A DNA stretch of 64,000 bases from Candidatus Nitrosopelagicus sp. (lineage in GTDB: Archaea > Thermoproteota > Nitrososphaeria > Nitrososphaerales > Nitrosopumilaceae), in contig JAOJYB010000001.1 of assembly GCA_028242535.1 (NCBI GenBank), forward strand, positions 108,232 through 172,231, given 5' to 3'. Below, piece after piece: positions 52,093 through 60,763 of this stretch. The position numbers were made by a program, and so were the translations under genes. Each line of letters opens with the position of its first letter. Position 1 is the first letter of the stretch. A model generated the notes under the pieces. It had not been told where the DNA came from, searched no databases, and saw only the letters and a program-made list of their open reading frames with translations.

Positions 52093-53211
52093 ATGACAGA
52101 AGATACGCTAGTAGTTGTTTATCCATCATTATTTGCAGAAAATAATGTTAATCAACTAATAGAAAATATTAAAAAAATTTTAAAAATAAAGAATTTAAAA
52201 TTTAGCAAAATAACTAAAGATGATTTTTTAATTTGTGTTCATGCAGATGACCCTGTTTTTGTTTCTAGTGCAATTGCATTATTATTTGGTATAAAACAAA
52301 TTGTAATTGCAAAAAAAATAAAAAATGATTTTAAAACAATTGTATCACAAGTTGGAGAACTTGGTTCAAATCTTCTTTTAAAAGGTGAAAAATTTTTTGT
52401 TAAAGCAGATGGAAATGCAAAAGGATTTGTTATAAAAGATTTAGAGTTAGCTGCAACATCAACTATAATACAGAAAAATCAAAAAATTTCTGCAAAACCT
52501 GGAACGGAATCAAAACATGATAAGTTATTACAGATCTATGTCACAAAATCAAATGCATATATCTGTATTTTTGTAGATGAAGGATTAGGTGGTGCAGCAA
52601 ATAATTCTCAATTGCAGAAATCAATTTGTTGTATAACAGATGAATTTTCAGCTATTAGCTGTTTGGAGACAATCAAACAAGGTTTCGAAGTAAAACTTTT
52701 GATTTGTTATGAAACACGAGAAGATGTAATACATTTAGTCAAAATTATGGATAAAATACTTCCTAGATTACTAAGATCAGAAGTAGAACTAGAATTTCAT
52801 AAAATATCAAAATATGGGAAAAATTCTGATGATATACTATCAAAAAATTCTCTTATTACAGATATTCTAATTAATTCTGCAAAAGAAAAGAAAATTTCTC
52901 ATATATCACTTACAACCTCACCACTAATTTTTCCATCAACATATGTTGAAACATTACAAAGAAGAGTTTTTGGTGCAGGTATGATTCCACATATTCCATT
53001 ATCTGGAATTGATTCTGAAATTATAAAAAATGCAAGAGAAATAGGGATGGAAAAATATGTTTCAAAAATTGAAAAATTACTAAAAACAAACTTTACAAAA
53101 TCTAAACCAAAGCTAAACAAAAAAGAAAAGACATCAAAGAAAATTATCAAGGTGAGATTAGGACCAAATAACGTTCACACAATATTGGACTCCTTAGAAA
53201 TTGAACATTGA
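52093..53211 (+). CDS. ThiI-like THUMP protein with degenerate PP-loop
   Basis: 372 aa. The N-terminal ferredoxin-like and THUMP region (about 50-160; LLLKGEKFFVKADGNAKGFV, LELAATSTII) matches ThiI. At the position where ThiI has the SGGxDSP ATP-pyrophosphatase loop this protein reads ITDEFSAISC (181-190), so ATP binding is probably lost. The rest keeps the alpha/beta trace (FPSTYVETLQRRVFGAGMIP). It may bind tRNA without thiolating it. Divergent from the sulfur genes. Confidence 0.6.
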   Translation: MTEDTLVVVYPSLFAENNVNQLIENIKKILKIKNLKFSKITKDDFLICVHADDPVFVSSAIALLFGIKQIVIAKKIKNDFKTIVSQVGELGSNLLLKGEKFFVKADGNAKGFVIKDLELAATSTIIQKNQKISAKPGTESKHDKLLQIYVTKSNAYICIFVDEGLGGAANNSQLQKSICCITDEFSAISCLETIKQGFEVKLLICYETREDVIHLVKIMDKILPRLLRSEVELEFHKISKYGKNSDDILSKNSLITDILINSAKEKKISHISLTTSPLIFPSTYVETLQRRVFGAGMIPHIPLSGIDSEIIKNAREIGMEKYVSKIEKLLKTNFTKSKPKLNKKEKTSKKIIKVRLGPNNVHTILDSLEIEH

Positions 53212-53241
53212 AAATTTAAGCAGGAATTTTGAGCAAAAGAT

Positions 53242-54471
53242 ATGGCAAAGATAGGACAATTCATCTATCCTTGGGGAAATGGACACTATTCCAGAATGAT
53301 AAGATTAAATGAAAAATTAAAAGAACTGGGTGGTAATGAGTTTCATTATTTTAGTAAAGGTGAAATTTATGAAAAATTATTAGAAAAATTTCCTAATGAA
53401 AAAGAGAATGTTCACGAAGTATTGATGCCTACACCAATTGATGGTAAGTTTGGGCCAAGTTTAACAAAATCTTTGTGGAATTTTTTATTACCTGTAGAAG
53501 GAAATGAACCCCTAGTAACACAAATTTCGAGTTATCTTAAAGATGAGGCCAAACTGTATAACAAAATTGGATTTGATTTAGTAATTAATGATGGAGATAT
53601 GGGCTCAAATGTATTAGCAAAACGTCGAAATATCACTAGTCTGTTTGTGACTAATCAATTTAAACCAAAATTATGGAAATCTAGAATGTATTTCAAACCA
53701 GCATTAGAATTTGTAGCAAAACAAATTTCTAAAGCATCTAAAATTCTTGTAGCAGATTCTGAACCACCATTTACAATGTGTGAATATAATCTTAATTTTA
53801 CAAAAGAAGCAAGAGAAAAAGTAATTTATGTTGGGCATTTTGCAAATATAAAAAAAATCGAAAAAACTGAAAAAAGTGATTTAGAGAAATTGGTTTCAGA
53901 TTCAGTGTATGGGTATTGGATGAGAACTGGAAATAAATCAACTAATGATGGAACAGGTGAGAGATATGAAGAAGCATTTCATCAGTCTGAAATGAAAAAT
54001 GAAAAAAGGATTGTATCACATGCACGAAATGATTCAAGTATTGATAGAGTTTTAGATAAAGATGGAAAAGAATATTCAATATCAGAAGCATATGAAAAGA
54101 AAATTGATTGGATTCAGATTGATAAAGGATTTCTTTCTGAACAAGAAAAAAATACAGTTGTGGATTGTTGTAAATATTCAGTAGTTAATGGCTCACATAC
54201 GGTAATGGGAGAAATTTTAGGAAGTCATGCCAAGCCAATAATTGGAATTCCAATTTATGATGAACATACAAATCAGATTGAGTGGGCAAAAGAAAAAAAG
54301 TTGGGATTATTTGCTCAAAATAGAGTTCAGATTGTTGGAGCAGTAAAAGAAATGTACGAAAGTTATGAGGAATTTACTGATTCTGTGAGGGAATTTTCAA
54401 GAAATTTCAATGGAAATGGTGTCAATAATACAGCAAAGATTGTAACAGAAATTTTAGAAGACAAAAAATAA
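53242..54471 (+). CDS. glycosyltransferase-like protein (GT-B, MurG/MGT type), 409 aa
   Basis: MAKIGQFIYPWGNGHYSRMI with a Gly-rich N-terminal loop, DLVINDGDMGSNVLAKRRNI, and a C-terminal half with SVVNGSHTVMGEILGSHAKP and IIGIPIYDEHTNQIEWAKEK, the nucleotide-sugar binding pattern of GT-B enzymes. An unusual middle insertion (about 210-310) contains VYGYWMRTGNKSTNDGTGER. Probably a sugar transferase for glycans or lipids; acceptor unknown. Same strand and 30 bases after the ThiI-like gene. Confidence 0.7.
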   Translation: MAKIGQFIYPWGNGHYSRMIRLNEKLKELGGNEFHYFSKGEIYEKLLEKFPNEKENVHEVLMPTPIDGKFGPSLTKSLWNFLLPVEGNEPLVTQISSYLKDEAKLYNKIGFDLVINDGDMGSNVLAKRRNITSLFVTNQFKPKLWKSRMYFKPALEFVAKQISKASKILVADSEPPFTMCEYNLNFTKEAREKVIYVGHFANIKKIEKTEKSDLEKLVSDSVYGYWMRTGNKSTNDGTGERYEEAFHQSEMKNEKRIVSHARNDSSIDRVLDKDGKEYSISEAYEKKIDWIQIDKGFLSEQEKNTVVDCCKYSVVNGSHTVMGEILGSHAKPIIGIPIYDEHTNQIEWAKEKKLGLFAQNRVQIVGAVKEMYESYEEFTDSVREFSRNFNGNGVNNTAKIVTEILEDKK

Positions 54472-54497
54472 TAGCTTTCAAAAAATAAGAAATGTGT

Positions 54498-54563
54498 ACT
54501 GGTGCGCGGTTTGTCGATGGGCGAACTGACCGCAAGGGATGAAGAGTTAATCCGCGCATCAGT
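54498..54563 (+). ncRNA. GC-rich structured RNA candidate closed by a 12-bp stem
   Basis: ACTGGTGCGCGG (54498-54509) pairs perfectly with CCGCGCATCAGT (54552-54563), 12 pairs with one G-U, enclosing 42 bases. A 5-bp GTTTG/CGAAC inner hairpin (54509-54526) and a CC-GCAA-GG tetraloop (54530-54537) are possible inside. The stretch is strikingly GC-rich for this genome, is followed by seven Ts, and contains no convincing reading frame. It fits neither a tRNA nor a riboswitch I can name. It may be an independent small RNA or a leader of the zinc-ribbon gene. Confidence 0.55.
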
Positions 54564-54585
54564 CATTTTTTTGATCTAAAAAATG
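54564..54585 (+). terminator. T-run with AT hairpin after the RNA candidate
   Basis: Seven Ts (54566-54572) follow the stem; CATTTTTT and AAAAAATG can pair around a 6-base loop. Archaeal RNA polymerase stops at U-tracts, so this is a likely 3' end for the RNA candidate. Confidence 0.45.
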
Positions 54586-54623
54586 AGGCAACACTCTTAT
54601 GTAAAAATACAAAGAAATCGATA

Positions 54624-54968
54624 TTGGTAAACTGCCCTGAGTGTGTAAGTAGAGAAATAACAAAGAAAAAAACACAGCTAGAAGCAGAGTTTAACGCTGA
54701 AGAACAAGAAGAAGGCTATGAATTTAGAGCTCCACCATATAGAGAAATAGAAGATACCATAGATTTTGAAGAATTAGGTCTAATAATGAAATTGGATTCT
54801 GCAACAAAACATTTCATTTGTAAGAGATGTGGTCTATACGCAACAAGAGAACAAGTTAGCGATATTAGATACAAATTATCTCGTAAAGAAAGCACAAAAT
54901 CAGATAAACAATATGATTATCTAGATTGGTGGCAAAAAAGCAAGTCAGATAAAGCCAAAGAATATTAA
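54624..54968 (+). CDS. zinc-ribbon protein, 114 aa
   Basis: TTG start (54624-54626) directly before the first knuckle: MVNCPECVSREITKKKTQLE. The second knuckle is HFICKRCGLYATREQVSDIR at about residue 68. The acidic spacer between them and the basic tail (YDYLDWWQKSKSDKAKEY) look regular. Resembles archaeal transcription-factor-type ribbons, without firm assignment. Lies downstream of the structured RNA on the same strand. Confidence 0.65.
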   Translation: MVNCPECVSREITKKKTQLEAEFNAEEQEEGYEFRAPPYREIEDTIDFEELGLIMKLDSATKHFICKRCGLYATREQVSDIRYKLSRKESTKSDKQYDYLDWWQKSKSDKAKEY

Positions 54969-54981
54969 TTTTAGATGATAA

Positions 54982-55347
54982 ATGGCTAAAAAAAAGGACG
55001 AAGTTCCAGAAGAGATCAATAAAGAATTAGACGCACCAAAATTTGGAAAACCAAAATCACTAACCAATACAGGATATGTTTTAGATATTAATGAAAAGGA
55101 CAAGAAAGTTGATCTGCAATTGCATGAATCAGTTCAAGGTACATCAATTATCGAGGGATTAAATATTTCAAAGGATGTAAAAATAAATGCTTTGGAAAAA
55201 GGGGTTATGTGTGAATTCAAATTAAATGAACTAAAAGCAAAACTAAGCAAAAAAACAGTGGATTATCTTGCTGAACAAGGAATCAATCTTACGGAAATAA
55301 TTCAATACGAATTAGCTGAAATAAAAATTATAGACGAAAATGTCTAA
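54982..55347 (+). CDS. hypothetical protein, 121 aa
   Basis: MAKKKDEVPEEINKELDAPK with a charged N-terminus, a beta-rich middle (LTNTGYVLDINEKDKKVDLQ) and a helical end. The beta part might be an OB-like fold, but this is uncertain. Same strand and 13 bases after the zinc-ribbon gene, so probably co-transcribed. Confidence 0.6.
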   Translation: MAKKKDEVPEEINKELDAPKFGKPKSLTNTGYVLDINEKDKKVDLQLHESVQGTSIIEGLNISKDVKINALEKGVMCEFKLNELKAKLSKKTVDYLAEQGINLTEIIQYELAEIKIIDENV

Positions 55348-56144
55348 GAGTCTCTCTTATCAAGTTGCTTTCTAAAAGCATTACCAATTAAAGGATTAAT
55401 CAAAAATGGAAATGTTTGTTTAAACCAAATTCCAATTCGTACAAAAGATGGAACAACAATTTCTAATCTAGATGAATTTGCTGCCTTTATGATTGCATTT
55501 GCAACAGTTTCAGAACTTAAGGAAATCCCAGTTGCAAATTTTGTGAAATTTTTGAAAGATGGATGATCAAATAGGCTCGTTCGTACCATTATTGGACTTA
55601 CAACAGTCACTCCAACATTAGTTCCATGTAATTCGTGATGTAATCCCTCAGAAAAGCCCAACATTGCAAATTTTGTTGCACAATATGATGCAATACCAGG
55701 CACTCCAAAGCTACCACCAACTGATGCTACATTTACAATATGACCAGAATTTTGTTTCAGAAAATGTGGTAGGAAGTGTTTTGTGCAGTTGATCATACCA
55801 AAATAGTTTGTTTGCATTTGAGATTCAATATCTTCAATAGATAATTCTTCTACTTTTCCATAAATTACAAATCCTGCATTATTTACTAGAACGTCAATTT
55901 GAGAAAATGTATCAATTACTTTTTCATACATTTGCTTGACTTGCTCTTTATCAGATACATCACAAACTTGTAGCAAAGTTTTGATTGAATATTTAGCAAG
56001 TTTCTTTTCAACTTCTTCTAGCTTGTCTTTTCTTCTTGCAACAAGCACGATATTTGCTCCTTTTTTGGCAAATTTTTCAGCTGCTGCTTCACCAATTCCA
56101 CTAGATGCACCAGTAATTACTACGACTTTATTTTTAAAATTCAT
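55344..56144 (-). CDS. short-chain dehydrogenase/reductase (SDR)
   Basis: 266 aa. VVVITGASSGIGEAAAEKFA (TGxxxGIG cofactor loop), NNAG in VDVLVNNAGFVIYGKVEE, catalytic Ser in IVNVASVGGSFGVPG and YCATK in SYCATKFAMLGFSEG; Arg in the first loop region (LVARRKD) suggests NADPH. A classical SDR; substrate unknown. Downstream of the flippase-like gene by 3 bases, so they may act on the same lipid. Confidence 0.9.
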   Translation of the reverse strand: MNFKNKVVVITGASSGIGEAAAEKFAKKGANIVLVARRKDKLEEVEKKLAKYSIKTLLQVCDVSDKEQVKQMYEKVIDTFSQIDVLVNNAGFVIYGKVEELSIEDIESQMQTNYFGMINCTKHFLPHFLKQNSGHIVNVASVGGSFGVPGIASYCATKFAMLGFSEGLHHELHGTNVGVTVVSPIMVRTSLFDHPSFKNFTKFATGISLSSETVANAIIKAANSSRLEIVVPSFVRIGIWFKQTFPFLINPLIGNAFRKQLDKRDS

Positions 56145-56147
56145 TTC

Positions 56148-57164
56148 TCATGCAGAATTTGGTTTGGTAATTTTGCTTAGTGCTAGTTTCATTAACAGTA
56201 TCCACGTTACTGCTATTGGAATATAATATGTAGCAATTCTCCAACCAATTACAGCATTCCACTGAAGTGGATCAACATCAGCTGACAAATTAAATGGATC
56301 TAGATTATTAAGATAAGCAATTATTCCAAATTCTGCCAACCCTGAGCCACCTACGGTAATTGGAAGATTTGCAATTGCATTTGCACCCATTACAGCCATA
56401 ATTGAATCAAAGAATTCTACTGCAAAACCTACACCGTCTGCAATTATTAAAAATGAAATTCCATAACATATCCAAGATACAATGGATACAAAAAATCCAA
56501 CCACGAATACTTTTTTTGATTTACTAGAATGAAGATTTTCTCGACTCATTATACAAACATCTTCAATCCATCCATTGGTTTGTTTGACATATTTTTGTCC
56601 ACGTTCCTTTCCTAGTGTAGTAGCAATGTATGAAATCACTCTAGGAAGTGTAAATGTACGCTTTGATGACATGAAAAATAATACAATCCATAGACCAGTG
56701 ATTGGAATGCTGGTTCCTAAAACTACTGCACCAACAACATATGCACCTGCAGCTAATGCTAAAATTCCTGCAAGGATTGAGAGTACTCCTGCAGCAAACA
56801 CCTCAGTAACAATATCTAACAATGCAACCCATGATGCTTTTGATGTTGAAATTCCTTTTTTTGTCATATAGTAAATAACTGCAAATTCTGCACCTACAAA
56901 CATTGGAGTTGTAAATTTGATAAACTCACTACCAACACGCATTGCAGTTAGACGTTTTATGGAATCAAATGGTCCAAGAAAGGTTCGTGCAATGTATGCA
57001 AGTTTTAGTCCCTGTAATCCTAATTTTGTCATTATTGCCAAGACAGCTAATGCGAAAGGAATTGCACCTATTGCAAAGATATCTTCTGCTTCAATATCAA
57101 ATTGAATAGCAATTATGATGATGGGAATGAGTGTAACAGGAATAACTGCCAGTCTCCAGTTCAT
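56148..57164 (-). CDS. flippase-like LPG-synthase-TM family protein
   Basis: Start ATG 57162-57164 (MNWRLAVIPVTLIPIIIIAI) avoids overlap with the divergent GTPase gene that the longer frame would cause. About eight membrane helices; GAEFAVIYYMTKKGISTSKA, LPRVISYIATTLGKERGQKY and GANAIANLPITVGGSGLAEF match the UPF0104/AglD region of lysylphosphatidylglycerol synthase-like proteins. Probably involved in lipid or glycolipid handling. 338 aa. Confidence 0.8.
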   Translation of the reverse strand: MNWRLAVIPVTLIPIIIIAIQFDIEAEDIFAIGAIPFALAVLAIMTKLGLQGLKLAYIARTFLGPFDSIKRLTAMRVGSEFIKFTTPMFVGAEFAVIYYMTKKGISTSKASWVALLDIVTEVFAAGVLSILAGILALAAGAYVVGAVVLGTSIPITGLWIVLFFMSSKRTFTLPRVISYIATTLGKERGQKYVKQTNGWIEDVCIMSRENLHSSKSKKVFVVGFFVSIVSWICYGISFLIIADGVGFAVEFFDSIMAVMGANAIANLPITVGGSGLAEFGIIAYLNNLDPFNLSADVDPLQWNAVIGWRIATYYIPIAVTWILLMKLALSKITKPNSA

Positions 57165-57222
57165 TGCTAAATTTTTAAGAGATTCAAATATAAGCGAATA
57201 AAAAAGAAATTTTGTCGAACCA

Positions 57223-57981
57223 TTGAAAGTTATTTTTGTTACAGGCACGGCAGGAGCAGGAAAGTCATTACTGACTTCAAAGATTAAAGAATATTATACA
57301 AAAAATGCCACATTTCCAATTACACTAAATTTGGATCCAGGAGTTGGAAGTTTACCATATTCACCAGACATCGATGTTCGAGATTATATTGATCTCAATA
57401 CAATAATGGAAAAATATCAATTAGGATCAAACGGTTCATTGATAATGGCAAATGATCTAATTGCCACTAAAATTGATGATATACAAAAAGAAGCAGATAC
57501 AATTAATCCAGATTATCTAATTGTTGATACACCAGGACAGATTGAATTGTTTGCATATAGACAGAGTGGTCCATTTTTTGTAAATGAATTTGTTGCAGAT
57601 GAAAAAATGAATATATTTTTGTTTGATGGAACAATGGTTTCAACTCCAAGTAACTTTGTGTCATTAACATTATTGTCAACATCAATAAGATTACGACTAG
57701 GATTACCTACAGTTAATGTAATTACTAAAACTGATTTGATACAAGAAAAATTAGAACGAGTGTTAAGCTGGTCTGGAACAGACTCACAGTTAGAAGCAGA
57801 CGTGGCAGGAGAAGTAAACGGAGATACGTTTTCTCTAGTATCAGATATGTTATCAAGTTTAAACAGACATGATTTTCAACAAGATTTGATTCCAATTTCT
57901 AATGTTACAGGAGATGGAATGGTAAATCTGCAAAGTGCACTAAGCAGAACTATTAACTTGGGCGAAGAATTAGAAGATTAA
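57223..57981 (+). CDS. GPN-loop GTPase
   Basis: 252 aa, TTG start 57223-57225. MKVIFVTGTAGAGKSLLTSK (P-loop), LNLDPGVGSLPYSPDIDVRD, the Gly-Pro-Asn-like GSNGSLIMANDLI region, DYLIVDTPGQIELFAYRQSG (switch) and NVITKTDLIQE (NKxD equivalent TKTD). Archaeal counterpart of eukaryotic GPN1/Npa3, dimeric GTPases linked to RNA polymerase assembly. First gene of a coupled trio with thrB and queC. Confidence 0.85.
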   Translation: MKVIFVTGTAGAGKSLLTSKIKEYYTKNATFPITLNLDPGVGSLPYSPDIDVRDYIDLNTIMEKYQLGSNGSLIMANDLIATKIDDIQKEADTINPDYLIVDTPGQIELFAYRQSGPFFVNEFVADEKMNIFLFDGTMVSTPSNFVSLTLLSTSIRLRLGLPTVNVITKTDLIQEKLERVLSWSGTDSQLEADVAGEVNGDTFSLVSDMLSSLNRHDFQQDLIPISNVTGDGMVNLQSALSRTINLGEELED

Positions 57982-58907
57982 TGGTAAAATCAGTAACTGT
58001 ACGTGCTCCTTGCTCTACTGCAAACTTGGGTCCAGGATTTGATGTGTTTGGTATGGCACTTGATGCACTCTATGATAATGTTGTTCTGACAAAGAAAGGA
58101 AAGGGAATTGTCATAGTAAGTTCAGATAATATTCCATTAAATCCATCAAAAAATACTGCAGGACTGGTTGCATCTGCAATGAAAAAGAAATTCAAGATAA
58201 AAGATGGTATAGAAATTAAAATTAAGAAAAATATTCCAGCTGGATATGGAATGGGAAGTAGCGCAGCGTCAGCTGCTGCATGTGCAGTAGGTATTAACAA
58301 ATTATACAATTTGAAATTGACTGATGAAGAATTGGTTGGATTTGCCGGAATTGGTGAAAAAGCTAGTGCAGGTATAATACATTATGATAATGTTGCTGCA
58401 TCAGCATTAGGTGGATTTGTGATAGTTAAGACAACACCTTTGAAAGTTGTAAAGATTCAACCTCCGAATGACTTAGTTTTGTGTGTAGCAGTACCAGAAT
58501 TGATGGTTCCTGAAAAGAAAACTAAAGTTTCAAGAGGAGTTATTCCAAAAAAAGTTTCATTGTCAGATATGATAAAAAATATCTCAAATGCATCAGGAAT
58601 AGTTGCAGGTTTTTCAGAGAGAAATTCAGAATTAATTGGGAGATCAGTACAAGATGTAATTGTCGAACCAGCAAGAAAACATATGATTCCTGGATTTGAT
58701 AAAGTGAAAAAGAATGCATTGACTGCAGGTGCATATGGAGTTACAATTAGTGGCGCAGGACCATCAGTAATAGCATTCACAGATAAAAAACATGATTCAA
58801 AGAAAATTTCTAATGCAATGAAACGAGGATTCAAAGATGCAAAAAAAGAATCTAATGTTTTTGTTTGTAAACCAAGCAAAGGTCCTATCATCAAAAAAGG
58901 AAAATGA
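57981..58907 (+). CDS. thrB: homoserine kinase
   Basis: 308 aa, GHMP kinase. RAPCSTANLGPGFDVFGMAL (motif 1), IPAGYGMGSSAASAAACAVG (ATP-binding motif 2) and TAGAYGVTISGAGPSVIAFT (motif 3). Phosphorylates homoserine for threonine synthesis. Start overlaps the GTPase stop by one base (TAATG) and the stop overlaps queC by four. Confidence 0.95.
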   Translation: MVKSVTVRAPCSTANLGPGFDVFGMALDALYDNVVLTKKGKGIVIVSSDNIPLNPSKNTAGLVASAMKKKFKIKDGIEIKIKKNIPAGYGMGSSAASAAACAVGINKLYNLKLTDEELVGFAGIGEKASAGIIHYDNVAASALGGFVIVKTTPLKVVKIQPPNDLVLCVAVPELMVPEKKTKVSRGVIPKKVSLSDMIKNISNASGIVAGFSERNSELIGRSVQDVIVEPARKHMIPGFDKVKKNALTAGAYGVTISGAGPSVIAFTDKKHDSKKISNAMKRGFKDAKKESNVFVCKPSKGPIIKKGK

Positions 58908-59578
58908 AAAAAGCAGTTATCATTCTAAGTGGAGGTTTAGATTCAGCATGTATGATGTCATATTTGAAAAAAGGATACCAGTTGTATGGAATTACATTTG
59001 TATATGGTCAGAGAGCATCTGAGGAGATAAAGGCTGCAAAACGTATTGGAAAATTACTAAAATTAAAGGAACATAAAATTCTCGATATTGGTTTCATGAA
59101 GGAGTTGTATGGTGATAGTAACGTTCTGACCAGTACGAAGAAAAAGATGCCTAGTTCATTTGAATATTCAATTGTAGTTCCTATTAGAAATGCAATATTT
59201 CTCTCAATTGCTACAGCGTGGGCATTTACTCTAAATGCTAAACTAGTTGCATATGGAGCACAAAAAGGTGATACAAAATACCCAGATTGTAGACCAGAAT
59301 TTACCAAAAAGATCCAATCTGCATTAAACCAAGGCGAATATGATGGAATTAAAAATAAAATTAGAAAGGAAATTAAAATTTGGTCTCCATATTCAGAAAA
59401 TATTTCAAAAAGTGATTTGATAAAAAAAGGCTACAAGGTTTTAGGAAATGAAATTTTCAAGACATGGAGTTGTTATCTTAGTGGAAAGATGCAATGTGGT
59501 AAATGTGAATCCTGTAATAATAGAAAAATTGGATTTGCAAAAGCAAAGATTGAAGATAAAACAAAATATTTGAAATAA
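58904..59578 (+). CDS. queC: 7-cyano-7-deazaguanine (preQ0) synthase
   Basis: 224 aa. PP-loop LSGGLDSACMMSYLKKGY, FVYGQRASEEIKAAKRIGKL, VVPIRNAIFLSIATAWAF, YGAQKGDTKYPDCRPEFTKK and the zinc site CGKCESCNNRKIGF with TWSC. Makes preQ0, in archaea the precursor of archaeosine in tRNA. FolE, first enzyme of the route, lies 0.4 kb downstream on the other strand. Confidence 0.95.
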   Translation: MKKAVIILSGGLDSACMMSYLKKGYQLYGITFVYGQRASEEIKAAKRIGKLLKLKEHKILDIGFMKELYGDSNVLTSTKKKMPSSFEYSIVVPIRNAIFLSIATAWAFTLNAKLVAYGAQKGDTKYPDCRPEFTKKIQSALNQGEYDGIKNKIRKEIKIWSPYSENISKSDLIKKGYKVLGNEIFKTWSCYLSGKMQCGKCESCNNRKIGFAKAKIEDKTKYLK

Positions 59579-59580
59579 GA

Positions 59581-59895
59581 TTAGAGTATTGTTCTTTTCA
59601 ATACAAATCTACGAGCGCCCAGATACCATCCTGCAAATATGATACCTACTATTCCCCAGAATATCCAGTTAAGCATTGTTTGTTGCATCTCTGGTTCATC
59701 AGTAATAGTACAGTTGGTTTCTTGTGATTCTTGTTCACATTCCCATCCATACATAACTACGGAATCTTCAAAGAATGGGTTTACTTGCCATGAAACAACA
59801 ATTGCAAGTGCAATTACTATTGCAAATTCAATAATAGACCAAGTAAAAAATGGCCATGATTCACTTGGAACATGAATATTATTTCTTGCAGGCAT
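59581..59895 (-). CDS. two-helix membrane protein, 104 aa
   Basis: MPARNNIHVPSESWPFFTWS then helix 1 (IIEFAIVIALAIVVSWQVNP), an external loop with two Cys and acidic residues (WECEQESQETNCTITDEPEM) and helix 2 (WIFWGIVGIIFAGWYLGARR). Possibly a small subunit of a membrane complex. Stop-to-stop with queC. Confidence 0.6.
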   Translation of the reverse strand: MPARNNIHVPSESWPFFTWSIIEFAIVIALAIVVSWQVNPFFEDSVVMYGWECEQESQETNCTITDEPEMQQTMLNWIFWGIVGIIFAGWYLGARRFVLKRTIL

Positions 59896-59939
59896 GATGA
59901 ATTGCTGATTAGGGGATTATTTAATTTTTGATAAGGGGA

Positions 59940-60479
59940 TTATTTAGCATACATAGCTTTTAGGAGCTCTTCTTTGGTCTTTTTATCCTCAAATGTTCCT
60001 CTAAATGCAGATGTTGTAACTTTGGCGTCATTTTTGACACCTCTCATTTTCATACATAGATGTTCAGCATCTGCTATTACTGCAACTCCTTTAACACCTT
60101 GTGAATACAACTCATCTGCAATATTTTTGGTAATTCTTTCTTGGATTTGTAATCTTTTTGAGAATTTTTCTACAACTCTAACTAGTTTAGAAATTCCAAA
60201 GACACGTCCATTTGGGACGTATGCAATTTGTATGGTTCCGTAAAATGGCAACATATGATGTTCACACATTGAATAAAATTGAATATTTTTTGCAACTACT
60301 GTTTCAGAATCTTCTGAGAATTGTACAGAGAGTTCAGAATCAGAATCATAACCTGAAAATATTTCACCGTATGCATCAGCAATTCTTCTAGGGGTATCCT
60401 TAAGGCCCTCTCTTGTTGGATCTTCACCAAGTTCAATAATTAATTCACGAATTAGTTTCTTGATGCGTTCTTTGTCCAT
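59940..60479 (-). CDS. folE: GTP cyclohydrolase I
   Basis: ATG 60477-60479 (MDKERIKKLIRELIIELGED) is preferred to the frame opening at 60497. Motifs: EDPTREGLKDTPRRIADAYG, FYSMCEHHMLPFYGTIQIAY (zinc Cys-His-His), VFGISKLVRVVEKFSKRLQI, QERIT and CMKMRGVKNDAKVTTSAFRG. Converts GTP to dihydroneopterin triphosphate, feeding the preQ0/archaeosine route and folate-like cofactors. 179 aa. Confidence 0.95.
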   Translation of the reverse strand: MDKERIKKLIRELIIELGEDPTREGLKDTPRRIADAYGEIFSGYDSDSELSVQFSEDSETVVAKNIQFYSMCEHHMLPFYGTIQIAYVPNGRVFGISKLVRVVEKFSKRLQIQERITKNIADELYSQGVKGVAVIADAEHLCMKMRGVKNDAKVTTSAFRGTFEDKKTKEELLKAMYAK

Positions 60480-60533
60480 GTGATGAATTAGTTTCAAAGG
60501 TTATTTTAAAGGATGTGGATTTTTTAGGCACAA

Positions 60534-60731
60534 TTACTCGTGAACGATTATTTCCTTTTTGTAGAATAAGCCAGAGATCATAAAGACCACACCCAATATT
60601 CCAATTAGACTTCCAACAAATTCTATTGTAGAAACTACTCCTTCAGCAAGTGGTGCTATGAGTAATGCTATGAATGCTCCAAAAACCACCATCGGTAATC
60701 CAACACCAAAAATGATTGCTTTTGAAGTCAT
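60534..60731 (-). CDS. two-helix membrane protein, 65 aa
   Basis: MTSKAIIFGVGLPMVVFGAF and a second helix VEFVGSLIGILGVVFMISGL with short polar ends (YKKEIIVHE). Not recognised; stands between folE and the coiled-coil gene. Confidence 0.55.
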   Translation of the reverse strand: MTSKAIIFGVGLPMVVFGAFIALLIAPLAEGVVSTIEFVGSLIGILGVVFMISGLFYKKEIIVHE

Positions 60732-60763
60732 AATGAAAAACGAGATTGAAATCTATATGAAGT

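Noticed and set aside
54498..54563. Fluoride riboswitch or tRNA
   Set aside because: A GATGG string is present, but the conserved crcB pseudoknot segments are missing, and no cloverleaf, T-loop or acceptor end can be drawn.
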